From JAQUGA01 sp964521105 (GTDB lineage Bacteria > Bacteroidota > Bacteroidia > Bacteroidales > WCHB1-69): a stretch of 9,579 nucleotides of DNA. Each line of letters opens with the position of its first letter. Positions within the stretch are counted from its first letter, which is position 1. Of the stretch, positions 1 to 7,577 are shown in pieces. The stretch is taken from NCBI GenBank assembly GCA_964521105.1, contig CAZFPO010000111.1, positions 1-9,579 of the forward strand, read 5' to 3'. The notes below the pieces were generated by a model. It was not told the DNA's origin. It did not search any database and was given only the letters and a program-made list of their open reading frames with translations. The translations under genes and the position numbers were made by a program.

Positions 1-775
1 TAAAATATCCATCACGACGGACAATGCTTTTTATTTTACCGTATGCGGTCCATTCGATATGTTTTATTCCTTCGATTGAGTCGCGTTGCAGATTGCCAAT
101 TTCATCATATCCGTAATTATTCCAACTGTTTATGGTTTCGGATGCATCGCTGTAAGTGCCTTCATCATCTATATCATCGGTCATAATGCTGGCATTTATA
201 CTGTCGTTAACGTGATACAACCTATTACTAACGGCTTTATCGCCAACTTTCAAATATTTATACTTAAAGCTATCGAACATAACACCAGCTTGATTATTAC
301 GTTGTAAAGATAATAAATTTCCATTTGCATCGTACGAATAATTGTTAAAATACATGCTTCCATCCATATTTTCATTTTTCCAAACATTATTTGTAAAATC
401 AAAATTTGCATATGCTTTCATTTCGGTGATGCGGTTCAACTGGTCATACTTGTATACTGCTCCTAATGGCAATATTTCTCGTGTGTCGGGATTGGTTATG
501 GTGGTTGCCATAGCGGATATGTTGCCGTTGTATAGGTTTCGGCGTGTGCTCATCCAATCGGAGCTTGCTGTTCCTGCCTCAAAGCGATTGGCAACATTTG
601 TCCATTTATTTGGGTCAATTGCCTGATAATCACCACTAAAATAGTTGAGGGTGTATCCAAAGGCATCGCTGGCAAAGTTTTGGTTGCTTCCGGTGGTGCC
701 GCCATCGATACCCGGGTCGGTACTGACATTGAGGCTGTTAGAATTGACACCTTTTATCCAACCTAGTATGGCATT
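1..775 (-). CDS. RHS/YD-repeat protein, 5'-truncated remnant, continues beyond the left edge
   Basis: Seen: one minus-strand frame is open from the stop codon at 806-808 to base 1, about 257 codons from 775. It carries YD-repeat signatures: an LGWIKGVNSN stretch at its front, YKYDQLNRITEMKAY, YSYDANGNLLSLQRN, and YGYDEIGNLQ followed by IEWTAYGKIKSI. These are hallmarks of Bacteroidota RHS-repeat proteins, which are large secreted beta-cage shells often carrying a toxic or polymorphic C-terminus. The N-terminal shell, the signal peptide and any start codon are missing. No ATG, GTG or TTG occurs in frame between 805 and the ATG at 553-551. RHS similarity begins just past the stop of the upstream cargo gene, in its -1 frame. 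Inference: a 5'-deleted or recombined RHS gene, probably not expressed as a functional shell, though translation from the internal ATG at 553 is possible. The RHS core end and C-terminal tip lie outside the window, so toxin or immunity function cannot be judged. Confidence 0.75.
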
Positions 776-3621
776 ACAAGCGTAATCGTGCCTGTTTTTA
801 TCTGCTTAACATTCTGCAAATCTCGGAATCGCAGAACGTAAGTAAAGACAGTATTTGTTGTAACCTTTTGTCCTCTAACCTTTCCATCCCATCCTTCGTA
901 AGGGTCGTTTGTTTCAAAAATCAGCATACCCCAACGGTCGTATATTTGGAAACTGTATCCACGTGAGGATAAATTCCGATGGATGGGTCGTATAGTTTCG
1001 TTATTACCATCGCCACCAGGAGTAAAGGACCCAGGCACATAAACACTCCACCAATCGTCAACATAAATAAATTCATATTGAGCAGTATCCATACAACCTT
1101 TATCGGAGCTAATAATTAATGAAACAGTGTATTTACCAGGTTCCGTGTAGAAGTAAATTGGATTGGTTTGATTAGAATATCCACCATCGCCAAAATCCCA
1201 GAAACTTGAATAAATGGCTGAAGATTGGTTTGTGAAAAATACTTGAGGATCGTATAAGTCAACTCTATTGGGGAATTGAGTAAATCGTGCAACTGGTTTT
1301 TCCCAAACGGTAATCCACTGCGGCTTGGTAATAGTTGAATCGCAACCAAATATTGAAGTAACCGTTAGAGTAACGTCATACACTCCCCAATCATAATATA
1401 TCCAAGTAGGATTTCTGCCCGTACCAACGCCACCATCACCATATTGCCAAAAATATGTTTGACCTTCGTCAGGGTGAATTTCAAAGAAAGTAACTTCTAA
1501 TGGTTGACAACCTTCACGTTTGTCGGAAATGAAATCGGCAGGAGGAAGTGGATGAAGTTCAATTAATGAGTCGCAATCGGTTATAGTACAGCCTAAAGCA
1601 TCGGTAACCGTAACGCAATAAAGTCCAGCATAGAGATTTCCAACAGTTTGAGAAGTGTAATTGCCAGGTTGCCATAAATAAGTATAATCCGGAGTTCCAC
1701 CACTTGGCAAAGCACTCACAACACCATCATGTCCACCTACGCAAGTAACATCAATTTTTGCTATAGATAAAAACAAAGGAGGATCAAGAGGATATACCGA
1801 CATCGTATCTGTTAAAGAGCAACCACTGGCATCGGTAACAGTAACGGCGTAAAAACCTGCGGGTAGATTTTGTAAACTATCTACTTGCATACTATGAGTA
1901 TGTGTAACACCAGTATTCCATTCAAAAGTAAAAGGAGGCGTACCATTTTGAACAACAGCCATTAAACAAGCAATAGAATCGCCATAACATATTAATGGTT
2001 GGCAAAATTCCAAATTCATTTGCATTTCTGGATTTGGTATAAGATTCACATAACCACAAATAGTATCAATTACAGGAGGCAGTGTCCAGGTTTGATTAAA
2101 CCACGTAATTGGAATGTATCCAAGTGGAAATGTATGTTCGTATAGCGGTCCAATGGTTTGAGAAATATCCAATTCTGGAACATCAACCGATGCGACACTC
2201 AGTGTATCCGAAGAAACTTGAACAAAACACATCGAATCGGGATTATTTGGACAAGGAACAGGTACATCAATAACTAAAGGCAACATCTCACCACTAGGAA
2301 TTTCACTATCAATTGGTCCAATTTGAATTTGGATAGTAATAGTTAAAATACTTATATGAAACCAAAATGCTAAACTATCCCAAGTATGGTTTGTAAAATC
2401 GTTACCAATAATGTGATCCACTCTAACTAACATTTGAGGCCAACCCCAGCAGGGATAATCAAAATTCAAATCATTATTGGTTTGATAAACAATAACGTTA
2501 TTTATACCCGAATTAAGCACCTGTCCTCCAGCATCCACCTCGGCATACTGGACGGGTGTGGGAAAGGTCAGTCGTGTTTTCACATCCGGACAGAAGGTAA
2601 AATCTTGGGTAAGATGGCTATCCATACCTATTTCCATCGATATTAAACTCCAAGATATGGTAACACCAGGAGCAATGGTCATACTTCCATTTATCAAATT
2701 TAATATTTGTTGGATAGTTGTACCCGCTGGAGGCGGAATAAACTGGGCTACAAACCCTAAAAAGGTAATAATATCGAGTTCGAAACCCCACCATACACTA
2801 TCACCAGAAGCATATAAACAGTAATCTGGACCAGGTCCCATGTAATCGGTGGTAACCACATACGGTATTGTAATATATCCGGTAAGACCAATCCCAAAAA
2901 AGTCTGGAATAATAATTGGCAAAAAGTTTCCATGACAAAATTGGGGGATATTATTAACCATACAAGGATAGTTATAATATCCTGTAAATGTGTTAATTTG
3001 GAAGATATTAATGGAGTCGTATTGGTGAGTAGGATTATTAATCCCAAAACTAAAATCGGTACAAGCACCAACGCAAATGGTGGCATCTACCATAAAATGT
3101 ACACCCCAGAAGAAGTCGAGAGAAACAACCCCAGCCGATGGAAAATGTGTACTTAAATCCCATCCAGGTAAAGGATGCCATTCCGATTCAACGGTTAAGG
3201 TTTGTCCGGGATTAAAGGTATTGTCATCTGGAAAATCGGTAGTAATTAATCCGTTGTATTCCACATCAACCGATCCGGTAGTAAAACCGTGCATACTAAA
3301 TCGAGCACCAGCGAGCATCCAGAAATCTATACTAACAACGGCTCCCCAACGCGTGCCAAAAAATGGGTCTGTCCAAATTTGACCGATGGTTTGGTTCATA
3401 CTTTCTTCTATCCAAAAAATATCGTAATCAAGTTCAATATCAAATGGCTGTCCATCAGGACCCCACATATTGCGATGAATGGCGTCAAACTCCCATCCAC
3501 AAACCGTTTTATTTAAAGGATCCTCTTGTGCTTTCAAAGTTTGAAAGCTTGTAAAAAACAAGAGAATTAATATGACAATTTTTGAAAAGATTTTTGAATA
3601 CATATATCTTTTTATTTTCAA
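763..3621 (-). CDS. Large secreted protein with SprB-like and PKD repeats and type B T9SS C-terminal sorting domain (CHU_C)
   Basis: Exported surface or extracellular protein, probably a T9SS cargo. Seen, in order: a signal peptide at about residues 1-31 ending near LKAQ; a roughly 500-residue region (32-535) rich in Trp and Cys that I do not recognise; two SprB-like repeats (about 536-612 and 613-692, each with GxYxVTVTDAxGC); two PKD domains (about 693-774 and 775-859, with WQYGDGG and WDFGDGG); and a C-terminal CHU_C domain (about 860-952, starting VPGSFTPGGDGNNE, with YDRWG and GWDG). CHU_C is the type B signal recognised by the T9SS, which moves cargo over the outer membrane and may anchor it. 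The 952-residue form starts at TTG 3621, which overlaps the previous gene's TGA. The ATG at 3603 (residue 7) is an equally good or better start and leaves an intact signal peptide. The product ends GTITLV then MPY, slightly past the usual CHU_C end; those last residues lie at the junction with RHS-like DNA. Function is unknown; adhesion or surface roles are only suggested by the repeats. Confidence 0.9.
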   Translation of the reverse strand: MKIKRYMYSKIFSKIVILILLFFTSFQTLKAQEDPLNKTVCGWEFDAIHRNMWGPDGQPFDIELDYDIFWIEESMNQTIGQIWTDPFFGTRWGAVVSIDFWMLAGARFSMHGFTTGSVDVEYNGLITTDFPDDNTFNPGQTLTVESEWHPLPGWDLSTHFPSAGVVSLDFFWGVHFMVDATICVGACTDFSFGINNPTHQYDSINIFQINTFTGYYNYPCMVNNIPQFCHGNFLPIIIPDFFGIGLTGYITIPYVVTTDYMGPGPDYCLYASGDSVWWGFELDIITFLGFVAQFIPPPAGTTIQQILNLINGSMTIAPGVTISWSLISMEIGMDSHLTQDFTFCPDVKTRLTFPTPVQYAEVDAGGQVLNSGINNVIVYQTNNDLNFDYPCWGWPQMLVRVDHIIGNDFTNHTWDSLAFWFHISILTITIQIQIGPIDSEIPSGEMLPLVIDVPVPCPNNPDSMCFVQVSSDTLSVASVDVPELDISQTIGPLYEHTFPLGYIPITWFNQTWTLPPVIDTICGYVNLIPNPEMQMNLEFCQPLICYGDSIACLMAVVQNGTPPFTFEWNTGVTHTHSMQVDSLQNLPAGFYAVTVTDASGCSLTDTMSVYPLDPPLFLSIAKIDVTCVGGHDGVVSALPSGGTPDYTYLWQPGNYTSQTVGNLYAGLYCVTVTDALGCTITDCDSLIELHPLPPADFISDKREGCQPLEVTFFEIHPDEGQTYFWQYGDGGVGTGRNPTWIYYDWGVYDVTLTVTSIFGCDSTITKPQWITVWEKPVARFTQFPNRVDLYDPQVFFTNQSSAIYSSFWDFGDGGYSNQTNPIYFYTEPGKYTVSLIISSDKGCMDTAQYEFIYVDDWWSVYVPGSFTPGGDGNNETIRPIHRNLSSRGYSFQIYDRWGMLIFETNDPYEGWDGKVRGQKVTTNTVFTYVLRFRDLQNVKQIKTGTITLVMPY

Positions 3622-4208
3622 AACTCAATGTTTAAAACACATTTTTCTAATACTTCATATAAGAGATGACGCATCACAACAGGATAATTAGCACTTATCC
3701 ATGCTGTTTTTGTTTTATCCCCCGAAAAAAGAACAATTCGTTCATATTCCCAATCACCACTTTTAAAAGTTAAAACATACATCATCCCCGAATTTCCCGA
3801 TTTTGTAAAAACTTCGTATTTCGAAATGTACTTAAATCCTTGTTTGGTAAATGTTTCGGGAGTAATGGTGGGTATCAATTTTTCGTAGGAAGTATTTAAC
3901 TGCTGAACTAAAATGCTACTACTCGTCCAATCCTGAATAAAGGTATTTTTTGTACCTTCTTTAAAATGGAAAGTTTTTGGGGGAGTAATAGTAATGGATG
4001 TTCCTTCAATCTTAATCGAAGTATTACCATCAAAAAAATTCGATTCATCAATTTTTGAATTAATTTTTGTAATATTAGAAGGATCAACGTTTTTAATCGT
4101 TTCGTTTGGTTTTTGTTCAACCTTAATTGTTGGTGAATTCTGAGCATTTACGCAAATCACAAAAAACAAATTAACAATTATCGTATAAAACAGTAGCTTT
4201 ATTTTCAT
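3618..4208 (-). CDS. Small secreted protein of unknown function, coupled to the T9SS cargo gene
   Basis: A 196-residue protein that I do not recognise. Seen: an N-terminal signal peptide (about residues 1-22, hydrophobic core followed by VNAQ) with no lipobox Cys, so likely soluble in the periplasm or secreted. A Lys/Asn/Thr-rich low-complexity stretch (about 23-65) is followed by a folded-looking region with alternating hydrophobic residues (TSIKIEGTSITITPP, MMYVLTFKSGDWEYERIVLF) and a C-terminal amphipathic helix ending near the one mature Cys (LLYEVLEKCVLNIEF). The fold pattern loosely recalls small lipid- or stress-linked periplasmic proteins of the DcrB/PsbP type, but I cannot confirm this. 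Its TGA overlaps the TTG at 3621 and lies 14 bases before the ATG at 3603, so it is very probably cotranscribed and perhaps translationally coupled with the cargo gene. It is first in the minus-strand unit, behind a candidate promoter at 4254-4283. Confidence 0.8.
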   Translation of the reverse strand: MKIKLLFYTIIVNLFFVICVNAQNSPTIKVEQKPNETIKNVDPSNITKINSKIDESNFFDGNTSIKIEGTSITITPPKTFHFKEGTKNTFIQDWTSSSILVQQLNTSYEKLIPTITPETFTKQGFKYISKYEVFTKSGNSGMMYVLTFKSGDWEYERIVLFSGDKTKTAWISANYPVVMRHLLYEVLEKCVLNIEF

Positions 4209-4253
4209 GCAAAAAGTGATTAAATCCTATATTTTAGTTAGCTAAACACTCGA

Positions 4254-4283
4254 CTAAATTACACATTTTTTTAACAACACAAA
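4254..4283 (-). promoter_or_regulatory. Candidate Bacteroidota-type promoter for the minus-strand unit
   Basis: On the minus strand a TTTG (4283-4280) is followed after 18 bases by TAATTTAG (4261-4254). The Bacteroidota consensus is roughly TTTG, 19-21 bases, then TAnnTTTG, so the -7 box has one mismatch and the spacer is one base short. Initiation near 4247 would give a leader of about 40 bases before the ATG at 4208. This is pattern matching only. Confidence 0.35.
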
Positions 4284-4308
4284 ATAAAGACATTTAATTT
4301 CCCCTTTT

Positions 4309-4349
4309 AGTTGTCTATTTGTTAATTTAAACAACTTCTAAATAAGTTG
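4309..4349. repeat. Alternating AGTTG / CAACT half-sites in the divergent region
   Basis: In the 269-base AT-rich space between the two divergent units, AGTTGT (4309-4314) is matched by ACAACT (4331-4336), and CAACTT (4332-4337) is matched by AAGTTG (4344-4349). The second pair forms a 6-base inverted repeat around a 6-base centre. It could be an operator or a weak hairpin, but six-base palindromes are common in AT-rich DNA. Nothing resembling a preQ1 riboswitch is visible before the queE-like gene. Confidence 0.25.
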
Positions 4350-4477
4350 CAATATCCTTATTTATCAATAATTTATAATATTTTCAGGAAAAATATTGAG
4401 AATATATTTTTATTCACAATCGATTGTTACAAAAATTCAAATTCGCTTAGTAAAAGTGAAATTGGAGCAAATATCAC

Positions 4478-5164
4478 TTGAATAATTCAAACAATAGCAA
4501 AAAAATATATACTTTTGAAAAAATATATCATGTGAGTAAAATAATTAACGAAAGTTACAATATCGGAAAAGAATTACCTATTGTTGAAGAATTTTATTCA
4601 ATTCAAGGTGAAGGATATAACACAGGTAAGGCTGCTTATTTTTTAAGAATTGGAGGTTGTGATGTAGGCTGCTGGTGGTGTGACGCAAAAGACAGTTGGA
4701 ATGCAATAAATTTTCCGTTAGTAAATGTCGATTCGGTTATTGAACGAGTTAAAAATTCGGGAGCTAAAGCTATCGTGGTTACTGGTGGCGAACCTTGTTT
4801 ATATAATTTAGACTATTTAACTCGTGAACTCAAATTAATAGGCATTGAAACATTTTTAGAAACATCTGGCTCCGAAGTCATTACAGGTTTTTGGGATTGG
4901 ATTTGTATATCTCCAAAAAGAAATGTCCCTCCTTTGGCTCAACAACTTTTTATGGCGGATGAAATTAAAATAATTGTTTTTGATAATGACGATTTTTTGT
5001 GGGCGGAGTCATTCTATTCAAATGTTAAAAAAAATTGCAAGCTATACTTACAACCCGAATGGAGTCGTTTTAAAGAGATAACTCCAATGATTGTAGATTT
5101 CGTTAAAAAAAATCCCCGATGGGAAATATCCTTACAGAGTCATAAATTCATGAAAATCCCCTAA
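4478..5164 (+). CDS. queE: 7-carboxy-7-deazaguanine synthase, QueE family radical SAM enzyme
   Basis: QueE converts 6-carboxy-5,6,7,8-tetrahydropterin to 7-carboxy-7-deazaguanine in the cytoplasm, a step on the way to preQ0 and queuosine in tRNA. Seen: QGEG at residues 43-46; the radical SAM cluster motif CX3CX2C (C61, C65, C68, in GGCDVGCWWC); VTGGEP at 101-106, a SAM-binding glycine motif; LETSG at 128-131; SPKRN at 145-149; and a C-terminal LQSHKFMKIP, close to the LQTHKYxxIP ending common in this family. Length (228) is normal for the family. The longest frame starts at TTG 4478, with an in-frame stop at 4457-4459 and no ATG between. The alternative GTG at 4532 (residue 19) would still keep every motif, so the true start is uncertain. 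It is followed after 11 bases by the OmpA-family gene, so the two are likely cotranscribed. No other queuosine genes are in view. Confidence 0.92.
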   Translation: MNNSNNSKKIYTFEKIYHVSKIINESYNIGKELPIVEEFYSIQGEGYNTGKAAYFLRIGGCDVGCWWCDAKDSWNAINFPLVNVDSVIERVKNSGAKAIVVTGGEPCLYNLDYLTRELKLIGIETFLETSGSEVITGFWDWICISPKRNVPPLAQQLFMADEIKIIVFDNDDFLWAESFYSNVKKNCKLYLQPEWSRFKEITPMIVDFVKKNPRWEISLQSHKFMKIP

Positions 5165-5175
5165 CATAAATTTAA

Positions 5176-7122
5176 ATGAAGCGAATAATTTTATTAATTT
5201 CAATCTTAGCTATATCTTCAATTTTGTTTGCACAACCAGGAGCTAACGGAGTTACCACCAAGTCGAAAAAAGCCGAAAAAGCATACCGAAAAGCTATCAA
5301 AGCTTTGGATAATAGAGATATGGAAACCGTATATGCAAATTTAGAAAAAGCTATCGAAGAAGATCCAAACTTTATAGAAGCATACATTGTAATGGGCGAC
5401 AGTTACTCTTTAAAAGGAAATTGCAAAAAAGCGGTGATTTACTATACCAAAGCAATTGAAATAAATCCCGACTTTTTCCCCTCTATTTACTATTTGTGTG
5501 CCATTCAACAAATGCAATGCGGATATTATACCGAAGCGATGGCTAACTTCGAAAAGTCGTTAAGTGCTAAAACACCAAGTACAAGCGACTTGGGAATGAT
5601 TAAAAGATTCATGAACCGATGCGAATATGCCTCCAATTTGATGAAAAATCCAATGAATTTTAATCCTATCAACATGGGCGAAAACATCAATTCATCATGG
5701 GACGAATACTTACCAACAATCACAGCGGATGAAGAAACATTTATTTTCACCGTTCGCCGACCTCGCGATGCAAATACCGAATGTGCTTCGTGTAAACATG
5801 AAGAAGATTTTTACATTAGTAATAAAAACGAAAAAAAAGAGTGGAATCCTCGACGTCCTTTGGGCAAACCAATTAATACATCTTTTAACGAAGGGGCTCA
5901 AACTATTTCGCCCGATGGAAAATACATCGTTTTTACAGGTTGTAACCGCGATGATGGAATGGGTAGCTGTGATTTATATTGGTCGAAAAAAATTGGAAAT
6001 CGCTGGACTACACCCAGAAACATGGGAAAACCAGTTAATACAAAATCATGGGAATCGCAACCTTCGTTTGCAGCCGATGGAAAAACTATTTACTTCACGT
6101 CTAATAGACCTGGAGGAATTGGTGCAACCGACTTATGGAAAACAACAATGATTGAAGATGGAGTTTTTAGTGAACCCGAAAATTTAGGAAAAACTATTAA
6201 TACCGAAATGGAAGAAGTTTCTCCATTCATTCATCCCGATGGAAAAACACTATATTTTGCTAGCAATGGCTATAAAGGAATGGGTGGAAAAGATTTGTTT
6301 CTTTCACGATTAGATGCATCAGGTAATTGGTCTATACCTGAAAACCTGGGTTACCCAATAAACTCTGTTGCCGACGAAATTAATCTAATCGTAAATTCTA
6401 GAGGAAACATCGCTTTTTTCTCATCTGATAAAGAAGGTGGACAAGGTGGCTTGGATATTTATTGGTTTGAGCTAGACGAACGTATTCGCCCAACTGCAGT
6501 TACTTATTTAAAAGGAAAAGTCTATGATGAATTAACACGAAATCCTTTAGAATCAACTATTGAACTTATTGATTTAAAGACTGGCAAAATCGTTACTACA
6601 CTAAAATCTGATGCCGTCACAGGTGAATTTCTTATTTGTTTACCTACCGATAATGAATATGCTTTAAACGTTAACAACGACAAATACCTTTTCTATTCTG
6701 ATAATTTTAATTTAACGGGTATTCATTCGCAAACCGAACCTTTTACGAAAGATATTCCATTAAAATCGATGAAGATTGGTGAAATAGTGATTTTAAAAAA
6801 TGTATTTTTCGATACCGACAAATTTGATTTAAAGCCTGAATCAAAAATTGAATTAAATAGATTAGTTGATTTACTACTTAAAAATAAAACTATAAAAATT
6901 GAAATTGGAGGACATACCGATAATCAAGGTTCAAAAGAACACAATAAAACCCTATCAAACAATAGGGCAAATGCCGTTTACGAATACTTAATAAACAATG
7001 GAATTGATAAAACACGATTAAGTTTTCAAGGGTATGGAATGGAAGTCCCAATTGCAACAAACGATACCCCCGAAGGACGTTCTTTAAATCGGCGTACCGA
7101 ATTTAAAATTGTTGGTTACTAA
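5176..7122 (+). CDS. TPR–PD40–OmpA family envelope protein, PorE-like
   Basis: A periplasm-facing, peptidoglycan-binding protein of 648 residues. Seen in order: a signal peptide (about 1-19, SSILFAQ) with no lipobox Cys; TPR helices (about 32-130, including FIEAYIVMGDSYSLKG and AVIYYTKAIEINPDF); five or so PD40 / WD40-like propeller blades (about 170-435, with repeats such as SPDGKYIVFTG, DGKTIYFTSNRPGG, HPDGKTLYFASNGYKG); a beta-sandwich region resembling a carboxypeptidase regulatory domain (about 444-520); and an OmpA C-terminal domain (537-648) with GHTDNQGS and LSNNRA, where D582 and R597 match the diaminopimelate-binding pair. This domain order is that of PorE of Porphyromonas gingivalis, a T9SS accessory protein, but Bacteroidota carry several paralogues with the same plan and PorE is a lipoprotein whereas this one lacks the lipid Cys. 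Hence a PorE-like role is an inference and no symbol is given. It lies 11 bases after queE and its stop is at the edge of the N gap. Confidence 0.9.
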   Translation: MKRIILLISILAISSILFAQPGANGVTTKSKKAEKAYRKAIKALDNRDMETVYANLEKAIEEDPNFIEAYIVMGDSYSLKGNCKKAVIYYTKAIEINPDFFPSIYYLCAIQQMQCGYYTEAMANFEKSLSAKTPSTSDLGMIKRFMNRCEYASNLMKNPMNFNPINMGENINSSWDEYLPTITADEETFIFTVRRPRDANTECASCKHEEDFYISNKNEKKEWNPRRPLGKPINTSFNEGAQTISPDGKYIVFTGCNRDDGMGSCDLYWSKKIGNRWTTPRNMGKPVNTKSWESQPSFAADGKTIYFTSNRPGGIGATDLWKTTMIEDGVFSEPENLGKTINTEMEEVSPFIHPDGKTLYFASNGYKGMGGKDLFLSRLDASGNWSIPENLGYPINSVADEINLIVNSRGNIAFFSSDKEGGQGGLDIYWFELDERIRPTAVTYLKGKVYDELTRNPLESTIELIDLKTGKIVTTLKSDAVTGEFLICLPTDNEYALNVNNDKYLFYSDNFNLTGIHSQTEPFTKDIPLKSMKIGEIVILKNVFFDTDKFDLKPESKIELNRLVDLLLKNKTIKIEIGGHTDNQGSKEHNKTLSNNRANAVYEYLINNGIDKTRLSFQGYGMEVPIATNDTPEGRSLNRRTEFKIVGY

Positions 7123-7124
7123 TT

Positions 7125-7224
7125 NNNNNNNNNNNNNNNNNNNNNNNNNNNNNNNNNNNNNNNNNNNNNNNNNNNNNNNNNNNNNNNNNNNNNNNNNNNN
7201 NNNNNNNNNNNNNNNNNNNNNNNN
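7125..7224. other. Assembly gap, exactly 100 N
   Basis: One hundred consecutive N, the usual placeholder for a scaffold gap of unknown length. It starts two bases after the OmpA-family stop codon and hides the front of the WbuC-like gene. The missing N-terminal half of that protein plus any spacer probably needs more than 100 bases, so the stated length should not be trusted. Confidence 0.97.
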
Positions 7225-7500
7225 GTATTAAAAGGCAAAATGAAAATTGTACTTTTTAACGATAATGGAGAAATTACAAAATCTATCCATTTACAAAAAA
7301 ATGGCGTATTATTAGCAGAAATACCACCAAAAACATGGCACACTGTTATTTCGTTACAAAAAGGCACCGTTTATTACGAAGTTAAAGATGGTCCATACGA
7401 TGTTACAAATGATAAAAAATTCGCTCCATGGGCTCCTGCCGAAGATGACAATTCAGCATTAGAATATTTAAACGAACTTAAAAGATTGACTAATTCTTGA
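7225..7500 (+). CDS. WbuC-family cupin-fold metalloprotein, N-terminal part lost in the gap
   Basis: Seen: the frame is already open at the first base after the gap, reading VLKGKMKIVLFNDNG, which fits the FVVLRGRxxVxxFDDxG strand of WbuC-family proteins. Then come AEIPPKTWHTVISLQKG, VYYEVKDGPYD and KFAPWAPAEDD, all strong family hallmarks. Family members are small cupins, some found in polysaccharide clusters; their molecular function is poorly known. The visible 91 codons are about the C-terminal 60 percent. The upstream HxH-type metal ligands expected in the first half are not in view; the His of WHTV is. The ATG at 7240 lies in the middle of a cupin strand and is not the real start. The gene reads in the same direction as its neighbours; panB follows 77 bases later behind its own candidate promoter. 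Confidence 0.85.
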   Translation, partial: VLKGKMKIVLFNDNGEITKSIHLQKNGVLLAEIPPKTWHTVISLQKGTVYYEVKDGPYDVTNDKKFAPWAPAEDDNSALEYLNELKRLTNS

Positions 7501-7551
7501 GGTTATCATTCAGTTATTTGATATTTTTTTCACTTCTTGTCATTTTTTACG

Positions 7552-7559
7552 TACGTTTG
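7552..7559 (+). promoter_or_regulatory. Candidate -7 promoter element for panB
   Basis: TACGTTTG is an exact match to the Bacteroidota -7 consensus TAnnTTTG, 18 bases before the panB ATG at 7578. No clear TTTG -33 box sits at the expected distance; the area is T-rich. A start just downstream would give a very short leader, which is common in this phylum. Confidence 0.4.
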
Positions 7560-7577
7560 CAGTCCAAAACTTAAAAT

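Noticed and set aside
86..750. Open frames on both strands at 86-307 (+), 342-626 (+) and 550-750 (-)
   Set aside because: They overlap the RHS frame on the minus strand, which shows clear YD-repeat signatures; the others show no recognisable motifs.
792..802. A-AAA-AAC slippery-like heptamer near the end of the cargo gene, possibly fusing it to the RHS frame
   Set aside because: Its codon phase is that of the RHS frame, not the cargo frame, so it is wrong for a -1 slip from the cargo gene. A fusion would also bury the C-terminal sorting domain.
2434..3554. Several 60-110 residue frames on the plus strand and one on the minus strand inside the cargo gene
   Set aside because: The minus-strand cargo frame is continuous with domains in order and a signal peptide; the small frames have no supporting features and are shadows.
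4350..4477. preQ1 riboswitch before queE
   Set aside because: No C-rich loop or matching A-rich tail pairing could be seen; the leader is simply AT-rich.
5526..6151. Small frames inside the OmpA-family gene
   Set aside because: They lie in other frames of the TPR and PD40 coding region, which is clearly the real gene.
7119..7367. Minus-strand frame running into the N gap
   Set aside because: It is antisense to the WbuC-like frame and includes unknown bases; no protein features.
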